Counted from the first letter of the stretch, positions 7,962 through 16,353 are shown. The stretch: DNA of 39,136 nt from Alphaproteobacteria bacterium (GCA_013203465.1 JABMNR010000080.1:1-39136), one strand, 5' to 3'. Made by a program: numbers and translations. Notes: generated by a model not told the origin, from the sequence alone.

Positions 7962-8246
7962 ATGTATGTCGTTGCCGTGAACCTGGTCGTCGATCCGTCC
8001 AACGCCGACGCCTTCGCCGAACGCCTCAAGCAGCACGCCAAGAACAGCCTGACCCAGGAGGGGTGCCTCGGCTTCTCGGTTTCGGCCGATCACGACCGTG
8101 CGGGCTCGTTCCACCTGTGGGAGGTTTATAAGGACGCCGCCGCGTTCGAGGACCACAAGAACGCCGATTTCATGGCCACGTTCCGGGAGTACTCGGCCCC
8201 GTTGGTGCTGAACCGGGTCTTGGCGACCGGTGACCAGATCGGCTGA
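7962..8246 (+). CDS. Putative quinol monooxygenase (ABM fold)
   Basis: A 94-residue single ABM domain: MYVVAVNLVVDPSNADAF, EEGCLGFSVS-like core (here QEGCLGFSVSADH), FHLWEVYKDAAAFEDHK and FREYSAPLV. This layout matches the YgiN/LsrG-like small monooxygenase group. The ATG lies 3 bases after the methyltransferase stop, with AAGGAAG as ribosome site inside the end of that gene. It converges on metW with 7 bases between stops. It is the second ABM gene in 1.5 kb and shows no close similarity by eye to the first. Confidence 0.75.
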   Translation: MYVVAVNLVVDPSNADAFAERLKQHAKNSLTQEGCLGFSVSADHDRAGSFHLWEVYKDAAAFEDHKNADFMATFREYSAPLVLNRVLATGDQIG

Positions 8247-8253
8247 ACGCCGC

Positions 8254-8874
8254 TCAATCCTTCCGGAGCAGGAACACCCCGGTCTCGCCGATGAGGTTGG
8301 CGAGACGGCCCGCGGCTCCAACGCGTAGTGGCTGGCCCGAGGCGTCCAGCGCCAACCCGCGTTCGATCACGATTCCCATCTCGGCGGCGAGTTCAACGAA
8401 GTCGGCGATGGTGCACAGATGAATGTTCTGGGTCGACCACCACGCGTCCGGCAGCGCCGGGGTGGTCGGCATCCGGCCGTGGAACAACAGCCGAAGACGC
8501 ACCCGCCACTGGCCGAAATTCGGGAAACTGACGATCGCCCGCCGGCCGATGCGCACCAGATCCAGCAACACCGCCTTCGGATCGCGCGTCGCCTGCAACG
8601 TCAGCGACAGGATGACGTAGTCGAACGCGTCATCGGGATAGTCGGCGAGGTCGGTGTCGGCATCGCCCTGGATGACCGACAGGCCGCGCGCCACACACGC
8701 GTTGACGCCGGATTGCTTGATCTCGATACCACGGCCGTCGACTTCCTTCTCGCGTGCTAGATGGGTCAACAGCGCACCATCGCCGCAACCAACGTCGAGC
8801 ACGCGGGAGCCGGGCGCCACCATGGCGGCGACTTGCGCCAGGTCGGCGCGCCAGGTCGGTTGCGCCTCGGCCAC
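8254..8874 (-). CDS. metW: Methionine biosynthesis protein MetW
   Basis: A 206-residue methyltransferase-fold protein of the MetW family, which works with MetX in homoserine acylation. Motif I is VLDVGCGDGALL, followed by the MetW-typical GRGIEIKQSGVNACVARGL, IQGDADTDL, FDYVILSLTLQAT and SFPNFGQWRVRL. The GTG start at 8874 lies 2 bases after the metX stop, with GGAAC as a weak ribosome site, so translation is coupled. The metX-metW pair is standard in proteobacteria that make O-acyl-homoserine without MetA. Confidence 0.93.
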   Translation of the reverse strand: MAEAQPTWRADLAQVAAMVAPGSRVLDVGCGDGALLTHLAREKEVDGRGIEIKQSGVNACVARGLSVIQGDADTDLADYPDDAFDYVILSLTLQATRDPKAVLLDLVRIGRRAIVSFPNFGQWRVRLRLLFHGRMPTTPALPDAWWSTQNIHLCTIADFVELAAEMGIVIERGLALDASGQPLRVGAAGRLANLIGETGVFLLRKD

Positions 8875-8876
8875 GC

Positions 8877-10088
8877 TTACGTTCCGGACCCGGTGACTGA
8901 GACTGGCAGCTTAGCGTGCTCGGCACAGCCTTTGAGGAAGCCGTCGAGCACCCGGAAGAACTCCGGCTCATCCAATAGAAAACTGTCGTGGCCTTTGTCG
9001 CTTTCGACCTCGACGAAGCTCACATTGGCCGCCACCGCGTTGAGCGCGTGCACGATCTTCCGGCTCTCGGTCGTCGGGAACAGCCAATCGGAGGTGAACG
9101 AGATCAGGCAGAACCGGACCGGGGTGTCCTGGAACGCGTTGGCCAGCACGCCGCCATGCTCGGCCGCCAGGTCGAAATAATCCATCGCCCGGGTGATGTA
9201 GAGATAGGCGTTGGCGTCGAACCGGTCGACGAAACTGCTGCCCTGATGACGCAGATAGGATTCGACCTGAAAATCCGCGTCGAAGCCGAAGGACACGCCA
9301 CTCCGGTCCTGCAGGTTGCGGCCGAATTTGCGGTGCAGCGCCGGCTCCGACAGATAGGTGACATGCGCGGTCATCCGCGCGACCGACAGCCCGCGGCGGG
9401 GATCGGTCCCCTCTTCCAGGTAGCGCCCGCCGCGCCACTCGGGATCAGCCATGATCGCCTGACGCCCCACCTCGTGGAACGCGATGTTCTGGGCGGTGTG
9501 GTGCGCGGCGCCGGCAATCGGCACGCTGGCGAACACCCGCTCGGGATAATCCGCCGCCCATTGCAGCGCCTGCATGGCGCCCATGGACCCGCCGATCACC
9601 GCGAACAATTTGTCGATCCCGAGATGATCGATCAGCCGCACCTGCGCCCGCACCATGTCGGCGATGGTGATCACTGGAAAATCCAGGCCATAAGGCTTGC
9701 CGGTGGCCGGGTTGATATCGGATGGGCCGGTCGATCCCATACAGCCGCCGATCACGTTGGCGCAGATCACGAAGAACCGATCGATGTCGATCGGCAATCC
9801 CTTGCCGATGACCTGTTCCCACCAACCGGGTTTGCCGGTGATCGGATGCGGCTCGGCGGCGTAATGATCGCCGGTGAGGGCATGACACACCAGGATGGCG
9901 TTCGAACGCTTTGCGTTCAACGTGCCGTAGGTGGTGTAGGCGACGGTCGCAGGACCGAGCGACACACCACGGTCGAGCGGCAACGGCTCATCGGCGGGGA
10001 TCGTCAGCCGCCGGCCGGGCAGCCGGTGCCGCAGCGCCGCCAGCTCCTGCACGCTGCTGATCGTCGAGAGTGTGGTCGCGGTTGTCAT
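8877..10088 (-). CDS. metX: Homoserine O-acyltransferase MetX
   Basis: Transfers an acyl group to homoserine in the first committed step of methionine synthesis. The 403-residue alpha/beta-hydrolase fold has the nucleophile elbow GGSMG (Ser168), catalytic Asp334 (TSDWLFP) and His367 (KGHDSF), all intact. Other family blocks are [20 protein letters not shown] and [11 protein letters not shown]. Whether acetyl-CoA or succinyl-CoA is used cannot be settled by eye. It heads the metX-metW operon, divergent from the aromatic amino-acid operon. I looked for a SAM-II riboswitch in the 198 bases upstream and did not recognise one. Confidence 0.95.
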   Translation of the reverse strand: MTTATTLSTISSVQELAALRHRLPGRRLTIPADEPLPLDRGVSLGPATVAYTTYGTLNAKRSNAILVCHALTGDHYAAEPHPITGKPGWWEQVIGKGLPIDIDRFFVICANVIGGCMGSTGPSDINPATGKPYGLDFPVITIADMVRAQVRLIDHLGIDKLFAVIGGSMGAMQALQWAADYPERVFASVPIAGAAHHTAQNIAFHEVGRQAIMADPEWRGGRYLEEGTDPRRGLSVARMTAHVTYLSEPALHRKFGRNLQDRSGVSFGFDADFQVESYLRHQGSSFVDRFDANAYLYITRAMDYFDLAAEHGGVLANAFQDTPVRFCLISFTSDWLFPTTESRKIVHALNAVAANVSFVEVESDKGHDSFLLDEPEFFRVLDGFLKGCAEHAKLPVSVTGSGT

Positions 10089-10286
10089 GGAACCGGAAGA
10101 TGGGCGGAAGCGGCGTCAAGTGCAACGGCGTTTCGCGACGACATCCGCGTCGGCCGCTTGCCTTCCGCCGCGTGCTTCGATACCTGTTGGTCGGTATAGG
10201 CGCGGTGCTCCCGCGCCGACCTCGCTGCCACCGTCCTGAAATCCCCGCCGGCACAGGGGAAGCCTGGACGACCACAAGGAACGCGG

Positions 10287-11042
10287 ATGGCCAATCCGTC
10301 ACCATTACCGGTGGCTTCCAAGTTGGAGGATTTGCGCGCCGAGATCGATGCGATCGACGACGAGTTGTTGGACCTGCTCGAACGGCGGATCGCTATCGGT
10401 CGCCGCGTAGCGGATGCCAAGGGACCCTCGAGCGGGCCATTTTTGCGCCCCGGCCGCGAGGCGGCGATCCTGCGGCGGCTGGCGGCGGCGCCGGGCGGTC
10501 TAGATGTCCCAGTGCTTGAGCGTGTGTGGCGCGAGATCCTGGCGGCCAATTTGGCGCGCCAGATCGACCCGATCTATGCCGTCTGGGCACCCGAAGGCGC
10601 GGAAACCGTCGCCGATCTCGCCCGTGCGCGCGGCGGGGTGTCGACCGAAATCCGAATGGTGGCGGACGCGGCCGCCGCGTTGAGCGCGATCACGGTCGAG
10701 CGTGCGACCCTCGCCGTGCTGCCATGTCCGACCCTGACCCGTTGGCGGTGGTGGCCTCAATTATTGATCGAGGGGTTGGCGAGGCCGCGTATTGTTGCGC
10801 GGCTTCCGCTTTTTGGCGATGTGGCCATACCAGCGGTCTGCGTCGCCGGCCAAGATCCTGATCCATCCGGCGACGACGACACGTTGTACGCCGTTCCCGG
10901 CTCGATCTCCGGTGCGTTGGACGTGGCGCCGGCACCGCGGGGTGGCGTGTGGTCGCTGATGGTGACCGAGGGCTTCGTTGGTCCGGCGTCGCTTCCGACC
11001 GGCGCGCGCGTGGTTGGCGCCTACGCCCGCCCCGGGCACTGA
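10287..11042 (+). CDS. AroQ-type chorismate mutase with uncharacterised C-terminal region
   Basis: Converts chorismate to prephenate. Residues ~12-92 form the AroQ helical domain: LEDLRAEIDAIDDELLDLL, ERRIAIGRRVADAK, RPGREAAILRRL and NLARQ, which supply the usual Arg/Lys/Gln active-site set. The following ~160 residues (from PIYAVWAPEGAETV) are less familiar. Their length and position recall the prephenate dehydratase half of a P-protein, but I do not see the dehydratase signature motifs, so catalysis there is doubtful. The gene leads chorismate mutase-hisC-tyrC, consistent with tyrosine synthesis. Confidence 0.85.
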   Translation: MANPSPLPVASKLEDLRAEIDAIDDELLDLLERRIAIGRRVADAKGPSSGPFLRPGREAAILRRLAAAPGGLDVPVLERVWREILAANLARQIDPIYAVWAPEGAETVADLARARGGVSTEIRMVADAAAALSAITVERATLAVLPCPTLTRWRWWPQLLIEGLARPRIVARLPLFGDVAIPAVCVAGQDPDPSGDDDTLYAVPGSISGALDVAPAPRGGVWSLMVTEGFVGPASLPTGARVVGAYARPGH

Positions 11043-11086
11043 CTTCGAAACCAATTGGCCCAAGAACCGTTGCCGAAGGTACGCCG

Positions 11087-12235
11087 ATGCCCAGCGTCGA
11101 CCCTGACCAAGCCATAGGGCGGGAACCCTCCGTACTCCCGAAAGCCGCGATTGCCGATCTTGTGGCGTACAAGCCGCCGCTGTCGCCGATGGGCAGCAAG
11201 CGTGTGATCAAGCTTAACCTGAACGAGGGCGCGCTGGGGCCGTCGCCGAAGGCGATGGCCGCCATGACGACCGTCGCGGCAACCATGCACCGTTACCCAC
11301 CGGTTGAAGCGTCGGGCCTGATCCAGGCCATTGCCGAACGTCACGGGGTCGACGCTCAACGGATCGTCGTCGGGTGCGGGTCGGACGAGTTGATCCAAAC
11401 CTTGTGTCTGGCGTTCCTGGAACCCGGCGACGAGGCGATCCACACGCAATATGGCTTCCTGTTGTTCCCGTTGGCGATCAAGGTGGCGGGTGGTGTGCCG
11501 GTCTCGGCGCCCGACGACGGCTACACCGCCAGCGTGGACGCTATTCTGGCGGCGGTGACCGAGCGCACCAAGCTAGTGTTCCTGGCCAACCCGAATAACC
11601 CGACCGGCACCTACGTATCGAGCGACGAGGTGCGCCGGCTGCGCGCCAACCTGCCGAGCCGGGTGCTGTTGGTGCTGGACGCCGCTTACGCCGAGTACGT
11701 CCAACGGAAGGACTACACGGCCGGGATCGAGTTGGTCGAGGAGACCGACAACACGGTCATGCTGCGCACCTTCTCGAAGATGTACGGCATGGCGGGGCTG
11801 CGGTTGGGCTGGGCCTATTGCCCGAAACCGATCGCCGATGTGCTGTATTCGATCAAGCCACCGTACGGCGTGAACTACCCGGCATTGGCCGCCGGGATCG
11901 CGGCACTGCGCGACACGGAATTTTATGACCGCTCGCTGGCTCACAACACCCGGTGGATGCCCTGGCTGCAGGAGGCATTCCGCAAGCTCGGTCTCACCCC
12001 GCAACCGACCGTTGCCAATTTCATGGTGCTGACCTTTCCCGACACGCCGGGCAAGACCGCCAAGGAGGCTCGGCTTTTTCTGGCGAGCCGCGACATTCTG
12101 GTGCGCGACCTGGCGAGTTACGGCATCCCTGACGCGGTTCGCCTGTCGGTTGGAACCGTGGAGGAGAACCGCGCTCTGGTCGACGCCCTGCGCGTCTTCA
12201 TGACCCGTAATGCGCGGGATGGAGACTCCGTGTGA
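11087..12235 (+). CDS. hisC: Histidinol-phosphate/aromatic aminotransferase
   Basis: A fold-type I PLP aminotransferase of 382 residues in the HisC family. Landmarks are KLNLNEGALGPSP, VGCGSDELIQ, FLANPNNPTGTYV, LDAAYAEYV, the PLP lysine in RTFSKMYGMAGLRLGW, and the C-terminal Arg in DAVRLSVGTVEEN. Sitting between chorismate mutase and the prephenate dehydrogenase gene, it may mainly transaminate prephenate or aromatic keto acids and may also serve histidine synthesis; that dual role is inference. The ATG at 11087 with GAAGG upstream fits the family N-terminus. It is about 20 residues longer at the N-terminus than many HisC proteins. The stop overlaps the next GTG. Confidence 0.9.
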   Translation: MPSVDPDQAIGREPSVLPKAAIADLVAYKPPLSPMGSKRVIKLNLNEGALGPSPKAMAAMTTVAATMHRYPPVEASGLIQAIAERHGVDAQRIVVGCGSDELIQTLCLAFLEPGDEAIHTQYGFLLFPLAIKVAGGVPVSAPDDGYTASVDAILAAVTERTKLVFLANPNNPTGTYVSSDEVRRLRANLPSRVLLVLDAAYAEYVQRKDYTAGIELVEETDNTVMLRTFSKMYGMAGLRLGWAYCPKPIADVLYSIKPPYGVNYPALAAGIAALRDTEFYDRSLAHNTRWMPWLQEAFRKLGLTPQPTVANFMVLTFPDTPGKTAKEARLFLASRDILVRDLASYGIPDAVRLSVGTVEENRALVDALRVFMTRNARDGDSV

Positions 12236-13161
12236 GTGCATCCCCCTCCGCTGACACGGTGTTCGACCGGGTCGCCATCATCGGGTTCGGCAACCTCGGC
12301 TCGTCGATCGCCCGCGCGGTGCGCAAGTTTGGCGCTGTCGCCGAGGTGGTCGCCTGTGACGTCGACGCGGCGGTCCTTGAGCGGGCGCGGGAGCTGGGGC
12401 TCGCCGACGCCTACGTCACGGATCCGGCGGCGGCCGTCGCGGGTGTCGATCTGGTGGTGATCTGCACGCCGGTGGGCACCTACGCGACGATTGCCCGGAT
12501 GATCGCCCCGCATCTCGCGCCCGGTGCCGTGGTGACCGATGTCGGCTCGGTTAAGCAGGCGGTGATCCACGCGATCCGCCCGCACATGCCCAAGGGCGCG
12601 GTCTTCGTGCCCGGCCATCCGATCGCCGGGTCCGAGAAATCGGGCCCCGATGCCGGGTCCGGCGATCTGTTCGAGGGGCGGTTTTGGATCCTGACCCCGG
12701 AAAGCGGAACCGATCCGGACGCCGTCACGCGGATCACCACGCTCTGGGCACGCTGTGGCGCGATCGTCGAGACCATGTCGGCGGACTACCACGACAAGGT
12801 ACTGGCCGTGACCTCGCACTTGCCGCATCTGATCGCCTACACCATCGTCGGCACCGCCTTCGACCTGGAGGGGCAGGAGCAGCGCGACGTGATCCGGTTC
12901 TCGGCCGGCGGTTTCCGCGATTTCACCCGGCTGGCGGGGTCGAGCCCGGAGATGTGGCGCGACGTGTTCCTGAACAATCGGGAATCGGTGCTGGAGATGC
13001 TGCAGCGGTTCACCGAGGACCTGACGTATCTGCAGCGCGCCATTCGCTGGGGCGAGGGTGACAAGCTTTTCGAGTTGTTCGCCCGAACCCGTGGTGTCCG
13101 GCGCGACGTGATCGAGGCCAAGCAGTCCGATCCGTTCCCCGAGGGCGACAGCGCCGACTGA
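12232..13161 (+). CDS. tyrC: Prephenate/arogenate dehydrogenase
   Basis: Oxidative decarboxylation of prephenate or arogenate, leading to tyrosine. The 309-residue protein begins with a Rossmann motif (AIIGFGNLGSSIA), then VVICTPVG, VVTDVGSVK and the active-site GHPIAGSEKSGPD. The helical C-terminal half contains HLPHLIAYTIV and FRDFTRLAGSSPEMW. The GTG start overlaps the hisC stop (GTGA), with GGAG upstream. The alphaproteobacterial tyrC type is often arogenate- or dual-specific; specificity is not visible here. It is convergent with DUF2125, 33 bases between stops. Confidence 0.9.
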   Translation: MSASPSADTVFDRVAIIGFGNLGSSIARAVRKFGAVAEVVACDVDAAVLERARELGLADAYVTDPAAAVAGVDLVVICTPVGTYATIARMIAPHLAPGAVVTDVGSVKQAVIHAIRPHMPKGAVFVPGHPIAGSEKSGPDAGSGDLFEGRFWILTPESGTDPDAVTRITTLWARCGAIVETMSADYHDKVLAVTSHLPHLIAYTIVGTAFDLEGQEQRDVIRFSAGGFRDFTRLAGSSPEMWRDVFLNNRESVLEMLQRFTEDLTYLQRAIRWGEGDKLFELFARTRGVRRDVIEAKQSDPFPEGDSAD

Positions 13162-13194
13162 GCGCTTGAGTCTCCGTGTCGTCAGCGGGCGCCT

Positions 13195-14286
13195 TTATTG
13201 CGCGATCGAACCGATCCGCGCCAGCACCGCCGAGCCAATCGACAACCGGCCGTCGCGGATGCGAACCGGCGCCCGGACCACCTGCCCCACGCCGTCCGAC
13301 GCGGGCTTGGCGAAGGCCGCGGCCGCCAGTTTGAGCACGGCGGCGGCGCCAGGCTCGATCCGCCCGCGCGCGGCCAAGCGGTCCACCGTGTCAGCCAATC
13401 CTCGGATTTCCGCCACGGCGTCCCCTTCGGGCCGCAATAGCTGATCGAGGGTGAAATCCCCCTCGGCCGTCACGTCGAGCGGCAACCAGTCGAGACGCAG
13501 CCGCTCAATCACCAGGGCGCCGCCGGAATCACGCCATTCAGCCAACCCCGCAACGCCATCCCCCGGGTCGATCCGCCCAAGCATGACGGCCCGCAGGGTG
13601 CCATTCGCCCGGCCGTCGAACGGCGGATCCACCACGCCCGCCGGCAGCACGCCTTGCACCGCCGCCGTGACGCTCAGGCTTCGCGACGGCCGGCCGGTGC
13701 CGGCGTTCGGATCGGCGGCCGGTGTCGGATCGACCGTGGCGCGCACCCACTCAACCGACGCAAGCGCGACATCACCCGGCAGGGTGAGGTCGAGATCGCG
13801 CAGGGTGAACCGGATCTCCTCGGCCGCCCGTCGCCCGAGATCGATCTCGAACGATGCCCGCGCGCTGTCGCCGGTCAAGGTTCCCAACAGCCCGGAGACG
13901 CTCGCCCGCACGCCGGTAGGCGCCTGGACCACCAATGTGCCGGGCCGCCAAGGCGTGGCGCTGACGATCAGATGCGGCGTCGCGCCGACCAGCAGGGTGT
14001 CACCGTCCTTTCGGCTCCAATGCACGGCGTTGACCGTGATGTCGACCGACAAGGGGAAACCGGACAACACCATCGGGCCATGCTCCAGCGTTTCGCCGGC
14101 GGCCCGACGCGCCTCGACCCAGCCGTCGACGGTGGCCTGCGATCGTGCCGCGACCAACTGCCATGCCACGGTCCAACCGATGGTCAGCAGCCCGCCGGCG
14201 ATGACGAGGAGCCAGATCCAGCGCCGCCGGGAGGGGCGCTGGGCAGGATCGGCGGTCATTGGATGGCTTGTGTCGGGCGCTGTCAT
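13195..14286 (-). CDS. DUF2125 domain protein, membrane-anchored
   Basis: A 363-residue protein with one N-terminal membrane anchor (WIWLLVIAGGLLTIGWTVAW, about residues 23-42) followed by a periplasmic beta-rich domain. The stretch VDGWVEARRAAGETLEHG, followed by SGFPLSVDI, is the DUF2125 signature. The rest (LVVQAPTGVRASV, LTAEGDFTL-like repeats) resembles AsmA-like envelope proteins, but no function is established. Two in-frame ATGs at 14286 and 14259 are possible starts. The neighbours tyrC and the ChaC gene are, as I recall, common neighbours of this family in alphaproteobacteria. Confidence 0.8.
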   Translation of the reverse strand: MTAPDTSHPMTADPAQRPSRRRWIWLLVIAGGLLTIGWTVAWQLVAARSQATVDGWVEARRAAGETLEHGPMVLSGFPLSVDITVNAVHWSRKDGDTLLVGATPHLIVSATPWRPGTLVVQAPTGVRASVSGLLGTLTGDSARASFEIDLGRRAAEEIRFTLRDLDLTLPGDVALASVEWVRATVDPTPAADPNAGTGRPSRSLSVTAAVQGVLPAGVVDPPFDGRANGTLRAVMLGRIDPGDGVAGLAEWRDSGGALVIERLRLDWLPLDVTAEGDFTLDQLLRPEGDAVAEIRGLADTVDRLAARGRIEPGAAAVLKLAAAAFAKPASDGVGQVVRAPVRIRDGRLSIGSAVLARIGSIAQ

Positions 14287-14372
14287 GGCCTAGGTGCGAT
14301 GGGTCTGGATGGGCGCGGACATTCCTAACGGTTTGACCCCGGATAAGGAAGCGTCCCGAAGAAGGAAACGGT

Positions 14373-14978
14373 GTGGCGGACGGCGATCTCTGGGTGTTCG
14401 GCTATGGCTCGCTGATGTGGCGGCCGGGGTTTCCGTATCGCGAGCGGGCGACCGCCCTGGTGCGCGGGCTGCACCGCCGGCTGTGCGTGGTCTCGCGCCA
14501 CCATCGCGGTACCGTGGCGCGGCCGGGGCTGGTCATGGGGTTGGATCGGGGCGGGGCGTGCCGAGGGGTGGCCTATCGGGTGGCGGCGGATGACGTGGCC
14601 GCGACCCTCGATTATCTCGACGAGCGCGAGATCGCCCACTATTCCGCCTACCGCCGGGCCGAGGTGACCGTGGCGTTGGACACCGCCGCGCCATCCCGTG
14701 CCGGTGTCCGTGCCGGTGTCCGTACCCGGGCGATCACCTACACCGTCGACCGGCGCGACGCCGATTACGCCGGCGCGCTGACGGTCGCGCAGCAGGCGGC
14801 GCTCGTGGCGGGGGCGGCGGGTCTTTCCGGCTCGAACCCGGATTATGTCGCCGCCGCGGTGGCGCATATCCGGGAATTGGGCCTGCGCGACCGGCGGCTG
14901 GAGGCGGTGCTGGCGTGCCTGGAGGGTCAGCCGTCCGACCAGGGTCGCAGGAACACATCGTCGACCGGCACCTTGTAG
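14373..14978 (+). CDS. ChaC-like gamma-glutamylcyclotransferase
   Basis: Releases 5-oxoproline from gamma-glutamyl compounds, in ChaC proteins chiefly glutathione. The nucleotide-like loop FGYGSLMWRPGFPY (residues 9-22) and the catalytic Glu in YLDEREIAHYSAY (E86) are present, and the C-terminal helices include LGLRDRRLEAVL. The GTG start has GAAGGAAA upstream. A perfect 12-bp tandem repeat at 14697-14720 encodes RAGVRAGV in a variable loop. The 3' end overlaps the convergent AhpD-like gene by 52 bases, which adds a nonconserved tail. Confidence 0.88.
   Translation: MADGDLWVFGYGSLMWRPGFPYRERATALVRGLHRRLCVVSRHHRGTVARPGLVMGLDRGGACRGVAYRVAADDVAATLDYLDEREIAHYSAYRRAEVTVALDTAAPSRAGVRAGVRTRAITYTVDRRDADYAGALTVAQQAALVAGAAGLSGSNPDYVAAAVAHIRELGLRDRRLEAVLACLEGQPSDQGRRNTSSTGTL
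14697..14720 (+). repeat. Two copies of a 12-bp in-frame tandem repeat
   Basis: CGTGCCGGTGTC occurs twice in direct succession, followed by CGT, inside the ChaC-like gene. The repeat is in frame and encodes a repeated R-A-G-V. It is probably a slippage expansion in a surface loop. Confidence 0.8.
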
Positions 14979-15349
14979 GCCTCGGCCAGGGCGTTGGTCT
15001 GGTTGAACATGCCGACCACCGCCAGCAGCTCGCCGTACTCGGCGTCGCTCATCCCGAGCTTGCGGGCGGCGGCGGTGTGGCTGCGGGTGCAGTAGTCGCA
15101 ACCGTTGGTCACCGACACGGCGACGGCGATCATCTCCTTGAATTTCGGGTCGAGCGCGCCGGGCGCCATCACCTCCTTGAGCCCGTACCACAGACGCCTC
15201 AGGGTCGGCGGGTGGCTGGCGAACACCTTCCAGGCGTTGGGCACGAAATCGAGACCCTTGGCCGCCATGATGTCGTCGAACACCGCCCGCACCGCCTCCG
15301 ACGCGTCGGCGTACTCGACCATCACCACGGTCGCCGGTTCCTGGCTCAT
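14927..15349 (-). CDS. AhpD-like/carboxymuconolactone decarboxylase family protein
   Basis: A 140-residue helical protein with the AhpD-type redox motif E-x11-C-x2-C-x3-H: Glu72, Cys84, Cys87 and His91 in EMIAVAVSVTNGCDYCTRSH. Such proteins act as peroxidase-like or disulphide-reducing partners; the physiological substrate is not known. The start ATG at 15349 has AAGGAGA 6 bases upstream. The end overlaps the ChaC-like gene tail-to-tail by 52 bases. Both genes are plausible throughout, so the overlap appears real. Confidence 0.85.
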   Translation of the reverse strand: MSQEPATVVMVEYADASEAVRAVFDDIMAAKGLDFVPNAWKVFASHPPTLRRLWYGLKEVMAPGALDPKFKEMIAVAVSVTNGCDYCTRSHTAAARKLGMSDAEYGELLAVVGMFNQTNALAEAYKVPVDDVFLRPWSDG

Positions 15350-15409
15350 GGTTTTCTCCTTGGGTAGGATCGTGATTTAGCTCGTCGTGACGACACTTCC
15401 ACGCATTCC

Positions 15410-15480
15410 CCGAGGCGAAGCCATCCGGGATCCAGGATATAAGATTCCGGACCCCGGCTCTCCGGCCGGGGATGCGAAAA
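15410..15480. repeat. Possible dispersed intergenic palindromic element
   Basis: The segment from about 15410 to 15480 has the look of proteobacterial dispersed intergenic repeats (ATTCCCCG..., GATTCCGGACCCCGGC). It contains a GC hairpin, CCCCGGC TCTCCG GCCGGGG, at 15452-15471. No coding frame covers it. Only one copy is in the window, so the repeat status is from resemblance only. Confidence 0.35.
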
Positions 15481-15504
15481 AGCGGAAATGCGGCGAAGCA
15501 GGAA

Positions 15505-15536
15505 GGGGCGGGCACTCACATCGCAGCCGCCGCCCC
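15505..15536 (-). terminator. GC hairpin directly after phaB
   Basis: Immediately after the phaB stop codon the minus strand reads GGGGCGG, an 18-base loop, CCGCCCC, then TTCCTGCTTC. This could end the phaA-phaB transcript. There is no clean T-run, so the call is modest. Confidence 0.35.
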
Positions 15537-16259
15537 TCAATACATATGCTGGCCGCCGTTGATGCTGAGGGTCGAGCCGGTGACGAAGCCGGCGTCGTCG
15601 GCAACCAGGAACACCACGCCGCGGGCGATCTCGCTGGCGTGGCCGAGACGGCCGACCGGGATGCGGGCCTTGATCTTCTCCAGCACGTCGTCCGGCACGG
15701 CGGCCACCATGTCGGTGTCGATGTAGCCGGGGGCGATGGCGTTCACCGTGATGCCGGCGCGGGCACCCTCTTGGGCCAGGGCCTTGGTGAAGCCGTGGAT
15801 GCCGGACTTGGCGGCGGCGTAGTTGACCTGGCCGTACTGACCGGCCTGGCCGTTGATCGAGCCGATGTTGACCACCCGGCCGAATTTGCGCGTCCGCATG
15901 CCCTCGATGGTCGCCCGGCACATGTTGAAGCAGGAGCCGAGATTGGTGTCGATCACCGCCTGCCAGCTCTCGTGGCTCATCTTGTGGATGGTGCCGTCAC
16001 GGGTGATGCCGGCGTTGTTCACCAGAATATCGATCGGCCCGACATCGGCCTCGACCTTGGCCACGCCGGCCTGACAGGCGTCGAAATCGGCGACGTCCCA
16101 TTTGTAAGCCGGAATGCCGGTGCGCCCGGTGAATTCCTTGGCCCGCGCGTCGTTGCCGGCGTAGGTCGCCGCCACATTACAACCCGCCTCCTTCAGCGCG
16201 ATCGAGATCGCCTCGCCGATGCCTCTCGTGCCGCCGGTCACCAGTGCCACGCGTGCCAT
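15537..16259 (-). CDS. phaB: Acetoacetyl-CoA reductase (NADPH)
   Basis: Reduces acetoacetyl-CoA to (R)-3-hydroxybutyryl-CoA, the monomer for PHB synthesis. It is a short-chain dehydrogenase of 240 residues, the normal PhaB length. Visible parts are the cofactor motif VTGGTRGIGEAIS, NNAGITRD, the catalytic Ser in NIGSINGQAGQYGQ, and Y-x3-K in NYAAAKSG. The family end is GSTLSINGGQHMY. The ATG at 16259 follows AGGGAGGA. It lies downstream of phaA on the same strand with a 94-base gap that holds a hairpin and an A/T-rich tandem repeat. Confidence 0.95.
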   Translation of the reverse strand: MARVALVTGGTRGIGEAISIALKEAGCNVAATYAGNDARAKEFTGRTGIPAYKWDVADFDACQAGVAKVEADVGPIDILVNNAGITRDGTIHKMSHESWQAVIDTNLGSCFNMCRATIEGMRTRKFGRVVNIGSINGQAGQYGQVNYAAAKSGIHGFTKALAQEGARAGITVNAIAPGYIDTDMVAAVPDDVLEKIKARIPVGRLGHASEIARGVVFLVADDAGFVTGSTLSINGGQHMY

Positions 16260-16292
16260 GTGAAATCCTCCCTGTGAGCTTTTATCGTTGTC

Positions 16293-16340
16293 GGGATGGC
16301 CGTTCGCCGCCATCCCACTTTATTTTTCGTTTATTTTTCG
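16293..16340. repeat. Hairpin and AT-rich tandem repeat between phaA and phaB
   Basis: GGGATGGC and GCCATCCC form a perfect 8-bp stem with an 8-base loop at 16293-16316. Right beside it, TTTATTTTTCG is repeated twice without a gap at 16319-16340. Read on the plus strand this is a hairpin followed by T-rich DNA, which is terminator-like against antisense transcription. On the phaA-phaB mRNA it gives an A-rich segment followed by a hairpin. Confidence 0.6.
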
Positions 16341-16353
16341 TTTCCGCCGACGG

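Noticed and set aside
8988-10199. 403-codon plus-strand frame opposite metX
   Set aside because: metX has an intact catalytic triad on the other strand; the frame is a compositional shadow.
10089-10286. SAM-II or cobalamin riboswitch between metX and chorismate mutase
   Set aside because: A few words (GAAATCC, GGGAAGCC) recall a B12 element, but the order and the B12 box are wrong. No SAM-II pseudoknot pattern was seen.
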